Below, one piece after another: positions 9,396 through 16,482 of a stretch of 64,000 bases of DNA. The notes beneath the pieces are model-generated. The model was not told the DNA's origin. It saw nothing but the letters and a program-made list of their open reading frames with translations, and did no database searches. Positions within the stretch are counted from its first letter, which is position 1. Each line of letters begins with the position of its first letter. The position numbers were made by a program, and so were the translations under genes. This DNA is from Rhodanobacter fulvus Jip2 (GTDB lineage: Bacteria > Pseudomonadota > Gammaproteobacteria > Xanthomonadales > Rhodanobacteraceae): assembly GCF_000264315.1 (NCBI RefSeq), contig NZ_AJXU01000072.1, positions 1 through 64,000 on the forward strand. Direction: 5' to 3'.

Positions 9396-10040
9396 TCACT
9401 CGCCAGGAACGCCGCTGGCGATGTCCCTGGCGGCGTTCTCCAGAATGGTCGCCACGCGCTGCGCCTCCGCCTTGTCCCAGCGTGTGCCGCGCATCAGCAA
9501 GGCGTACTTGAGCGTGTGCATCGCCTTGCGCACCGTCATGGGTGCGGACATCTTGGCGGCCATGCGTGCGCTCTGCTCGGTACGCGAGGTCACCGCTTCC
9601 ACTTCGGCGCGGTTTTCGTCGAGAAAGGCACGGCCCTCGTCGGTGATGGCGTAGAGCTTGCGGTTGCCGGTGGTTTCCTCGACCTGCGCGTAGCCAAGTT
9701 CTTCGAGCATGGTGAGGGTGGGGTAGATGGCGCCGGGGCTGGGCGAGTAGTGGCCGTGGAACATCTCCTCGATGATGCGGATCATTTCGTAGCCGTGCCG
9801 CGGTTGCTGTTCGATCAGGGCCAGCAGCAACAACTTGAGATCGCCGTGGCCGAACATCCGGCCGCCACCGCCGCGACGTCCGCCGCCGCGCATGTCGTCC
9901 CATCCACCGAAGAAGCCGCCACCGCGGTGTCCGCCGAAACCGGGGCTGGCGTGACGTTCGTGGCCGGCGTACCCGGCGTGGCCGCACCCGTCGGCGTGGC
10001 GGCGATGATGCATGGCGCGGAAGAAGTGGTGCAGGCCCAT
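9396..10040 (-). CDS. PadR family regulator with His/Gly-rich N-terminus
   Basis: A 214-residue transcriptional regulator. Residues 66-145 form the PadR winged helix (LKLLLLALIEQQPRHGYEMI, then SPGAIYPTLTMLEELGYA). Residues 145-214 form the dimerisation helices. The first 65 residues are unusual: about a dozen His, a Cys, and Gly/Arg runs. The layout resembles E. coli YqjI, a PadR-type repressor whose His-rich N-terminus binds iron or nickel, so a metal-responsive role is a reasonable inference. It is divergent from an ABC transporter gene, with a perfect CGATATATCG palindrome in the 159-bp gap. Confidence 0.88.
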   Translation of the reverse strand: MGLHHFFRAMHHRRHADGCGHAGYAGHERHASPGFGGHRGGGFFGGWDDMRGGGRRGGGGRMFGHGDLKLLLLALIEQQPRHGYEMIRIIEEMFHGHYSPSPGAIYPTLTMLEELGYAQVEETTGNRKLYAITDEGRAFLDENRAEVEAVTSRTEQSARMAAKMSAPMTVRKAMHTLKYALLMRGTRWDKAEAQRVATILENAARDIASGVPGE

Positions 10041-10072
10041 GGCGGGTTCCCATTCGTATCAAGAGTGTTCTA

Positions 10073-10082
10073 CGATATATCG
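10073..10082. promoter_or_regulatory. Candidate PadR operator CGATATATCG
   Basis: A perfect 10-bp AT-rich palindrome in the gap between the divergent PadR and ABC transporter genes, 33 bp from the PadR start and 117 bp from the ABC start. PadR proteins usually bind such inverted repeats and control themselves and a divergent neighbour. The assignment is by position and symmetry only. Confidence 0.45.
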
Positions 10083-10199
10083 CAAGAATGTCTTGAGCAA
10101 TACCTGGGCGGGGATTTTTTCCGAACCGCCTTCGCGCCGGCACCACGCCATTTCGCATGAAGTGGCATGCTCGTCCGGTTGCCACATCAAGGATGTCGA

Positions 10200-12110
10200 A
10201 TGCCACGTGAGTACAGCATGGGAGGGCGGGTTGGCCGTGGCGCTGCGCAGCCCGGCAGGCACGGTGAGCCGCCGCCGGCGCAGAGTCTGCGCGAACGGTT
10301 TGCCGCCTTGCGCAATCTGCCACCGTTCCTGAAAAGCATCTGGCAGACCAGTCGGCTGCTCAGCGCATCCAGCATCGTGCTGCGGTTGTTGCGCGCGCTG
10401 CTGCCGGTGGCCACGCTGTACGTGGGCAAGCTGATCATCGACGAGGTGGTGCGCTTGCTGGCGGCTGGCGGCGCATACGCCGACGCCGGCGAATGGCTGA
10501 GCAGCGGCGTGCTCGATCACCTGTGGCTGCTGCTGGCGCTGGAGTTTGCGCTGGCGGTGGGTTTGGACATTCTGGGCCGCATCGTGTCGATGATCGATTC
10601 GCTGCTGTCCGAGCTTTACGCCAACAGCACCAGCATCAAGCTGATGCAGCACGCCGCCTCGCTCGACCTGGAGGATTTCGAGGACGCCGACCTGCAGGAC
10701 AAGCTCGACCGCGCCCGCCGCCAGGTGGCGGGGCGCAGTTCGCTGCTGTCGCAACTGCTGGGCCAGGCGCAGGACATGGTTACCATCGTGAGTTTCGCGG
10801 TGGGCCTGCTGGTGTACGCGCCGTGGCTGATCGTACTGCTGCTGATCGCGCTGGTGCCCGCGTTTCTGGGCGAGTTCCACTTCAACGCGCAGAGCTACGC
10901 GGTGAATTACCAGTGGACGCCGGAGCGGCGCGAGCTGGATTACCTGCGACAAGTGGGCGCCAGCGCGCAGAACGCGAAAGAGGTCAAAAGCTTCGGCCTC
11001 AACGCGTTTCTGATCGAGCGCTACCGCGTGCTGTCGCAGTCGATCTATGCGGCCAACCGGCGCATCGCGCTGCGCCGCGCGGGTTGGGGCGGGTTGTTCA
11101 CCACCGTGGGCACGATCGGCTATTACGCGGCTTACGTGATCATCGCGTACCGCACGGTGAGCGGCGACTTCAGCGTGGGCGATCTCACGTTCCTGTCCGC
11201 TTCGTTCCGCCGATTGCGCAACCTGCTGGAAAGCCTGCTGGTCGGTTTCTCGCAGGTGGCGGGGCAGGCGCTGTACCTGGACGATCTGTTCTCGTTTTTC
11301 CGGATCGAACCGGAGATCCTGTCGCCGCCGAACCCGCGGCCGTTCCCGCAACCGATCCGCGAAGGCTTCGTGTTCGAGGACGTGGGTTTCCGTTACCCGG
11401 AAGCGGAACGCTGGGCCGTGCGCCATCTCAGTTTCACCTTGCGCGCCGGCGAGGTGCTGGCGCTGGTGGGCGAGAACGGCGCGGGCAAGACCACGCTGGT
11501 GAAGCTGCTCTCACGGCTGTACGACCCCGACGAGGGCCGGATTCTTCTGGACGGCCATCCGCTGGCCGACTACGACCTCGAGGAACTGCGGCTCAACATC
11601 GGCGTGATCTTCCAGGATTTCGTGCGCTATTACCTCAGCGCCGCCGACAACGTGGCGGTGGGCCGTATCGATGCGCGCGACGATCATGCGCGCATCGCGG
11701 AAGCCGCCCATCGCAGCATGGCCGACGAGGTGATCGACAAGCTGCCGCACGGCTACGAGCAGATGCTGGGCAAGCTGTTCAAGAGCGGCGTGGACCTGTC
11801 CGGCGGCGAGTGGCAGAAGATCGCCATCGCCCGCGCCTACATGCGCGATGCGCCGCTGCTGATCCTGGACGAACCTACCGCGGCGTTGGATGCGCGCTCG
11901 GAGTTCGAGGTGTTCCAGCGCTTCAAGGAACTGTCGCAAGGCAAGACCGCGGTGATCATCTCGCACCGTTTCTCCACCGTGCGCATGGCCGACCGCATCA
12001 TCGTGCTGGATGGCGGTCGTATCGAGGAGGTCGGCAGTCATGCCGATCTGCTGGCCGCGAACGGGCATTACGCGGAGTTGTTCGAGTTGCAGGCGGCGGG
12101 GTATCGGTGA
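10200..12110 (+). CDS. ABC transporter, fused permease and ATPase
   Basis: A 636-residue half-transporter of the exporter type. Residues 40-330 contain about six hydrophobic segments; the ATPase follows with Walker A GENGAGKTT near 424, the signature LSGGEWQK near 533, Walker B LLILDEPTAALD near 555-566, and the switch His in VIISHRFST near 587. It should work as a homodimer. The substrate is unknown; the divergent PadR regulator suggests a detoxification or metal/lipid-related export role. The start at 10200 has AAGGA before it; an earlier in-frame start at 10167 lacks one. Confidence 0.9.
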   Translation: MPREYSMGGRVGRGAAQPGRHGEPPPAQSLRERFAALRNLPPFLKSIWQTSRLLSASSIVLRLLRALLPVATLYVGKLIIDEVVRLLAAGGAYADAGEWLSSGVLDHLWLLLALEFALAVGLDILGRIVSMIDSLLSELYANSTSIKLMQHAASLDLEDFEDADLQDKLDRARRQVAGRSSLLSQLLGQAQDMVTIVSFAVGLLVYAPWLIVLLLIALVPAFLGEFHFNAQSYAVNYQWTPERRELDYLRQVGASAQNAKEVKSFGLNAFLIERYRVLSQSIYAANRRIALRRAGWGGLFTTVGTIGYYAAYVIIAYRTVSGDFSVGDLTFLSASFRRLRNLLESLLVGFSQVAGQALYLDDLFSFFRIEPEILSPPNPRPFPQPIREGFVFEDVGFRYPEAERWAVRHLSFTLRAGEVLALVGENGAGKTTLVKLLSRLYDPDEGRILLDGHPLADYDLEELRLNIGVIFQDFVRYYLSAADNVAVGRIDARDDHARIAEAAHRSMADEVIDKLPHGYEQMLGKLFKSGVDLSGGEWQKIAIARAYMRDAPLLILDEPTAALDARSEFEVFQRFKELSQGKTAVIISHRFSTVRMADRIIVLDGGRIEEVGSHADLLAANGHYAELFELQAAGYR

Positions 12111-12116
12111 GACGGG

Positions 12117-12144
12117 AATCGGGAGTGGTGAATCGGGAATCGGA
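12117..12144. repeat. Short tandem AATCGGG heptamers
   Basis: Four 7-base units, three of them AATCGGG or AATCGGA and one diverged (AGTGGTG), directly after the ABC transporter stop. The same heptamer recurs in gaps at 39292-39319, 60830-60843 and 63369-63389. Confidence 0.6.
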
Positions 12145-12195
12145 AGAGCGGGGAGGTTTTCGGTTTCTTGCGGCTCATCGCTCGGTGCGGCTACC

Positions 12196-12273
12196 TGTGG
12201 GAGCGGCTTCAGCCGCGATGCTCTTGCCTCGGGGCCTCGAGCAAAAAGCATCGCGACTGAAGTCGCTCCCACA
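12196..12273. repeat. REP-like palindromic element
   Basis: A 78-bp imperfect palindrome between the convergent ABC transporter and cyclophilin genes. The left arm reads TGTGGGAGCGGCTTCAGCCG, and the right arm is the reverse complement of the same family with ACTTCAGTCG. It ends 4 bp before the cyclophilin stop codon and belongs with the element at 6904-7041. It may act as a bidirectional transcript end. Confidence 0.8.
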
Positions 12274-12277
12274 AGGT

Positions 12278-13225
12278 CTAGCGGCCAAGCTCCTTATGGG
12301 CTTGGGCGCGTGGCTGCTTCGCCTCGCGCACCGGCGCCTCGATACCGCAGACGTCCAGCTTGCCCACGGGCGTGGGATAGAACGCGTTGTGGCCGTGGCG
12401 TTTCGCATCGATCAGGGCGGCGAAGGTGGGGCCGTCGGTGCGCAGCACTTCGATAGGTACGCGCTCGGCGGCGGGCACGTCGGCGGCCAGCCGCACCGAG
12501 GTGATCGGCACGCGCTGCGCCGCCTGGGTATAGAAACCCATCGGTTCGGCGCCACGCGGTAACGCGGAAAGCAGCGGCATGCCTTGCAGGACGCGACCGG
12601 CTATGGCGAGGTTGTGATCCAGCCGGCGTGGTGCCTGGCCGATCACCGCATACAGCGAGCTGCCGCTGCCGGTTTCCGGTGCCACGTCGCGCGCCACGCC
12701 CACCATGCCGTAGCAATGGATCAGCCACTCGCGCCCGCTGGCGGGATCGCGCCCCACCGGGAAGCCTTCGGAGAAACCGACTTCCGGTGCGTACACGTCG
12801 CCGTCGGTCAACGGCGTCCACGACAAGGCCGGGTCGATCGGGCGGCTGAATTCCGGCGGCAGCGTGGCCTTCGCGTTGCCCAGCGAGTGCAGCTTGCTCT
12901 TGTCGCCCGCGTCGTCATCGTTGGGATCGCCCCACTGGGTGACGAAGTTGTCCTGCACCCGCACGATCGCCAGCCCGTCGAAGTAATGCTCGCGCACCAG
13001 GGTGCGGATGTTCGCCGCATGCAGCGGCGTGAAATCCGGCGCCAGCTCGATCACCACGCGCCCCTGCGGCAATTGCATGTACAGCAGGTTTTGCGGATCG
13101 GGCGCGCGCCATTCGGTGGGTTGCGAGCGGGCCAGCAATTCGCTGGCGGTCGGGGTGGCTTTCCCGGCGGCGAACGCCGGCATGGCGGCAATCAGCGCGA
13201 GCGCGATGGTGAGGTGGCGGATCAT
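12278..13225 (-). CDS. Periplasmic cyclophilin-type peptidyl-prolyl isomerase
   Basis: A 315-residue protein with a signal peptide (MIRHLTIALALIAAMPAFAAG) and a cyclophilin fold. Recognisable blocks are GRVVIELAPDFTPLHAANI, YFDGLAIVRVQDNFVTQWGD (the equivalent of the FHR...QGGD region), and GSSLYAVIGQAPRRLDHNLA. It should catalyse proline isomerisation in the periplasm. The catalytic region departs clearly from canonical PpiA (VRV in place of FHRV), and it carries long insertions and a C-terminal extension, so activity may be reduced. The ATG at 13225 is chosen because only it gives a signal peptide; the frame opens earlier. Confidence 0.82.
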   Translation of the reverse strand: MIRHLTIALALIAAMPAFAAGKATPTASELLARSQPTEWRAPDPQNLLYMQLPQGRVVIELAPDFTPLHAANIRTLVREHYFDGLAIVRVQDNFVTQWGDPNDDDAGDKSKLHSLGNAKATLPPEFSRPIDPALSWTPLTDGDVYAPEVGFSEGFPVGRDPASGREWLIHCYGMVGVARDVAPETGSGSSLYAVIGQAPRRLDHNLAIAGRVLQGMPLLSALPRGAEPMGFYTQAAQRVPITSVRLAADVPAAERVPIEVLRTDGPTFAALIDAKRHGHNAFYPTPVGKLDVCGIEAPVREAKQPRAQAHKELGR

Positions 13226-13355
13226 GCATAGTCCAATGGGTGGCCGAAGGGGCGTGGCCTCGCTGGCGGTGAGTTCCCCGCCTCGCGCGAAGCCTTGCGT
13301 ATCGTAGGCCCGGTTCCCGTCGGCATGCATCGTCCACGGCAAGTGGCGGCAGGTT

Positions 13356-14099
13356 CTACAGCGCCCCGGCCACCGCCACCGCGTCCGCGCCGGCTGGAAT
13401 GCGCAGCGGGCACGAGGGGTCGTTCACCGCGCGCCACACCGCTTCGGCCACGTCCTGTGACAGCGTGATCTCGGACGACTGCTGCAGCTGCGCAAAGATC
13501 CGCTGCGCGAAGCCGGCGTACGGCTCGGGGAAACCATCCTGCATCCGGGCCCGCGCGTTGTCGCCAAAGGCCGTATCCGGCGCCCGCCCCGGCAGCACCA
13601 GGTTCACCCGCACATGGAACGGCTCCAGTTCCAACGCCAGCGATTCGGTGAACGCGTTGATGGCTGCCTTGCTGGCGGTGTAGACGGAAAGCAGCGGCAG
13701 CGGTTTCAGGGTCACGCTGGAGGTGACATTCACGACGCGTCCCGCCTGCCGTTCGCGAAACTGCGGCAGCACCGCCCGGGTCATCGCGATGGTGCCCAGG
13801 GTGTTCGTTTCGAAGACCGCGCTGGCGATGTCCATGCTGGTGCCTTCCAGCGCGTTCAGCACGCCGATACCCGCGTTGTTCACCAGCACATCGATCGGCC
13901 CGGCCGCGTCCACCGCCGTGGCAATGCTTTGCGGATCGGTGACGTCGAGGGCGAACACACGCAGGCGCGTGGAGCGGGGCAGCACGTCCTCGCGCGGCGT
14001 GCGCATGGTGGCGATGACGTTCCAGTCGCGGTCGAGAAAATGGCGGGCGGTCTCGAGGCCGAAGCCGGATGAGCAGCCGGTGATCAGGATGGTTTTCAT
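13356..14099 (-). CDS. SDR family NAD(P)-dependent oxidoreductase
   Basis: A 247-residue short-chain dehydrogenase/reductase. The nucleotide-binding motif TGCSSGFG is at residues 7-14, NNAG near 82, a Ser before the active site (NVTSSVTLKPL), and the catalytic YTASK near 146. The substrate is unknown. The frame remains open for another 148 codons upstream, but the ATG at 14099 begins exactly at the Rossmann fold. It is divergent from an AraC-type regulator 96 bp away, which probably controls it; such pairs are common. Confidence 0.92.
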   Translation of the reverse strand: MKTILITGCSSGFGLETARHFLDRDWNVIATMRTPREDVLPRSTRLRVFALDVTDPQSIATAVDAAGPIDVLVNNAGIGVLNALEGTSMDIASAVFETNTLGTIAMTRAVLPQFRERQAGRVVNVTSSVTLKPLPLLSVYTASKAAINAFTESLALELEPFHVRVNLVLPGRAPDTAFGDNARARMQDGFPEPYAGFAQRIFAQLQQSSEITLSQDVAEAVWRAVNDPSCPLRIPAGADAVAVAGAL

Positions 14100-14195
14100 G
14101 GTGACTCCGTAGTGGTGGGCGGAGTCGAAACGATAGGTGGCGGCGGCAGGACTTGCTACGATAGCGAATCCATTTTTCTTTCGCAGGAGTCCGGC

Positions 14196-15155
14196 ATGGT
14201 CGATCCGTTTGCGGAGATTGTCACGCTGCTGCAGCCGGCGGCGCGATTCTCCAAGGTGGTGGCGGGCGCCGGTCGCTGGCGTGTCCATCGCGAGGAACTC
14301 GGGCAACCGTTCTATTGCGTGGTGATGGACGGGGCATGCCGTTTGACGGTCGACGGCGCCGCGCCGATCGCGCTTTGCGCGGGCGATTTCGTGCTGATCC
14401 CCGCCGCACAGCAGTTCACCATGACCAGCCGGGAGCCGCTGGCACCGGGAGACATCGACGCGCCGCCCGCGCCCTTGCCCGATGGTGAATTCCGGCTCGG
14501 CGTCCCGACCGGTCCGGCCGATGTCCGCTTGCTGGTGGGCCACTGCAGTTTCGGTTCGCCGGATGCGGCCCTGCTGGTTTCATTGCTGCCGCGACTGGTG
14601 CACGTGCGCGACGACCACCGGCTGGCCACCGTGGTGCAACTTGTTGCCGACGAATCCCGCGCCGGGCGCCCCGCGCGCGATGTCGTGCTCGCCCACCTGG
14701 TGGAAGTCCTCTTCATCGAAGCGCTTCGATCCGCCGCCGTCACGGCCGCATCGCCCGGCCTGCTGCGCGGCCTTGCCGACGTGCGCCTGGCCGGGGCGAT
14801 ACGACAGATGCATGAAAACCCGGCACGTCCGTGGACGGTGGCCCAGCTGGCGAAAGAGGCGGCCCTGTCGCGTTCGGCATTCTTCGAGCGCTTCAGCCGC
14901 ACCGTCGGTGTCGCCCCGATGGCCTATCTGCTGGCCTGGCGCATGGCCTTGGCCAGGCAACTGCTGCGGCGCCGGAAAGGTGCGTTGACCGACGTGGCCG
15001 AGCGCGTCGGCTACAGCTCCGCCAGCACCTTCAGCGTGGCCTTCGCGCGCCATGTCGGGCAGTCGCCGATGCGCTATGCGCGGGTGGCGATGGAGGCGCT
15101 GGCCGCCGCCGACCCGGGCAGACAGGGCGCCTCACGGGGTGATGGCTTGTCCTGA
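14196..15155 (+). CDS. AraC family transcriptional regulator with cupin N-terminus
   Basis: A 319-residue regulator. The first 200 residues form a cupin-like ligand-binding domain (CVVMDGACRLTVDG, then LCAGDFVLIPAAQQF), and residues 215-310 the two AraC helix-turn-helix units, including WTVAQLAKEAALSRSAFFERF and DVAERVGYSSASTFSVAFAR. The start at 14196 follows GCAGGAG. It faces away from the SDR gene at 14099 and most likely regulates it. The inducer is not predictable. Confidence 0.9.
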   Translation: MVDPFAEIVTLLQPAARFSKVVAGAGRWRVHREELGQPFYCVVMDGACRLTVDGAAPIALCAGDFVLIPAAQQFTMTSREPLAPGDIDAPPAPLPDGEFRLGVPTGPADVRLLVGHCSFGSPDAALLVSLLPRLVHVRDDHRLATVVQLVADESRAGRPARDVVLAHLVEVLFIEALRSAAVTAASPGLLRGLADVRLAGAIRQMHENPARPWTVAQLAKEAALSRSAFFERFSRTVGVAPMAYLLAWRMALARQLLRRRKGALTDVAERVGYSSASTFSVAFARHVGQSPMRYARVAMEALAAADPGRQGASRGDGLS

Positions 15156-15233
15156 CGGGAAACCTATATGCCGCAGTGACGCTTTCTGTATCAACTATTC
15201 TGTGCGCGCATAGGTTGCCGCCTGGAGAGCACC

Positions 15234-16208
15234 ATGATCCAACCTGACGCACGCCGTCTCGGCATCACCCGCCTGAAGACCCGCCACTTGTCACTGCTGC
15301 TGTATCTGCACGAACACCGCTCGGTGCTGCGCGCTGCGGAGGCGGCCAACATGACCCAGCCGGCCGCGTCGAAGATGCTGGCGGAGATGGAAAGCCTGCT
15401 GGGCGTGCCGCTGTTCGAGCGCCACGCGCGGGGCGTGGAACCGACGCGTTACGGCCAGGTGCTGATCCGGCGTGCCCGTTCGGCCTTGTCGGAGATCGGC
15501 CGCGCACAGGACGAGATCGCCGCGTTGAGCAGTGGCCGCATGGGCCAGGCGTCGATAGGCACAGTGGTGAACCCGGGTACGAATCTGGTCCCCCAGGCCA
15601 TCGCGATGGTCAAGCGTGACTATCCCGACATCCTGATCAAGGTGGAGATGGATTACAGCCGCCCGCTGGTGGCCAAGCTGCTGGATGGCCAACTGGACAT
15701 CGTCGTGGGCCGCATCATGGGGCCGGAAGGCGCGGGCGAGCTCGATTTCGAGTCGCTGGCGGACGAGCCGCACGCGGTACTGGCGCGGGCCGAACATCCG
15801 CTGGCGCATCAGTCGCAGGTTACCCATGCGGACCTGGCCGCCTACGGCTGGATCATGCCGCCGCCGGGCAGCGTGCTGCGTTCGCGGCTGGACATGGTGT
15901 TTCTCGAACACGGCCAGCCGCCGCCGCAGAACATCGTGGAAACCGGTTCCCTGCCGATCATCGTCCACCTGCTGCGCAACAGCGACATGCTGACCGCGTT
16001 GCCGCCGGAGTCGGTGCAGTTCTACCTGCAGATGGGGCATATGTGCGTGCTGCCGATCAACCTGGGCGTGCGCATGGAGTATTTCGGCATTGTGCGCCGG
16101 CGCAACCATCAGCTCTCGCCCGGCGCCGAGCGGGTGCTCGAGGCCTTGCGGGCGGCGTCGCACAAGCTCTACCAGGCCCGAAGCGGTAGCCATTGGCCCG
16201 GTGTTTGA
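15234..16208 (+). CDS. LysR family transcriptional regulator
   Basis: A 324-residue LysR-type regulator. The N-terminal helix-turn-helix contains SVLRAAEAANMTQPAASKML, followed by the usual linker helix and a type 2 periplasmic-binding-like effector domain (about 97-310). The N-terminal form, RLKTRHLSLLLYLHEHRSV, resembles the GbpR/PcaQ-like branch that often controls sugar or aromatic uptake. It lies 79 bp after the AraC gene and 274 bp before a TonB-dependent receptor on the same strand, so control of the receptor is a reasonable guess. The start has a GGAGAG site. Confidence 0.9.
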   Translation: MIQPDARRLGITRLKTRHLSLLLYLHEHRSVLRAAEAANMTQPAASKMLAEMESLLGVPLFERHARGVEPTRYGQVLIRRARSALSEIGRAQDEIAALSSGRMGQASIGTVVNPGTNLVPQAIAMVKRDYPDILIKVEMDYSRPLVAKLLDGQLDIVVGRIMGPEGAGELDFESLADEPHAVLARAEHPLAHQSQVTHADLAAYGWIMPPPGSVLRSRLDMVFLEHGQPPPQNIVETGSLPIIVHLLRNSDMLTALPPESVQFYLQMGHMCVLPINLGVRMEYFGIVRRRNHQLSPGAERVLEALRAASHKLYQARSGSHWPGV

Positions 16209-16230
16209 GTGGTCGGATGTATTCCCTTTT

Positions 16231-16252
16231 AATATGGCTAATGGCCAATATT
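16231..16252. promoter_or_regulatory. Near-palindrome upstream of TonB receptor
   Basis: AATATGGCTAATGGCCAATA plus TT is AT-rich and nearly palindromic, standing out in a GC-rich background 23 bp after the LysR stop and 230 bp before the receptor. It contains the T-N11-A pattern of LysR sites. It may be the operator of the upstream regulator; this is inference. Confidence 0.35.
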
Positions 16253-16482
16253 TCATTGGTATGGCATGGCACCCGGCTTCTACCCTCCAGAAAGCTGCCG
16301 CCAACTGGCAGCCACGCCACCGCTGGTTGATCGCGCGCGCCACTCCGCAAGGGTGACCGTTGCGGAAACCCCTCGGGGAAGGTGACGACGGCCGCAGCGG
16401 GGGAGCTGCGCCGGCGTTGCTTCCAGCGGGCACACCGGTGTCAACGCACCGATCAAATCAGAATTTCCGGGGAGGAATATTC

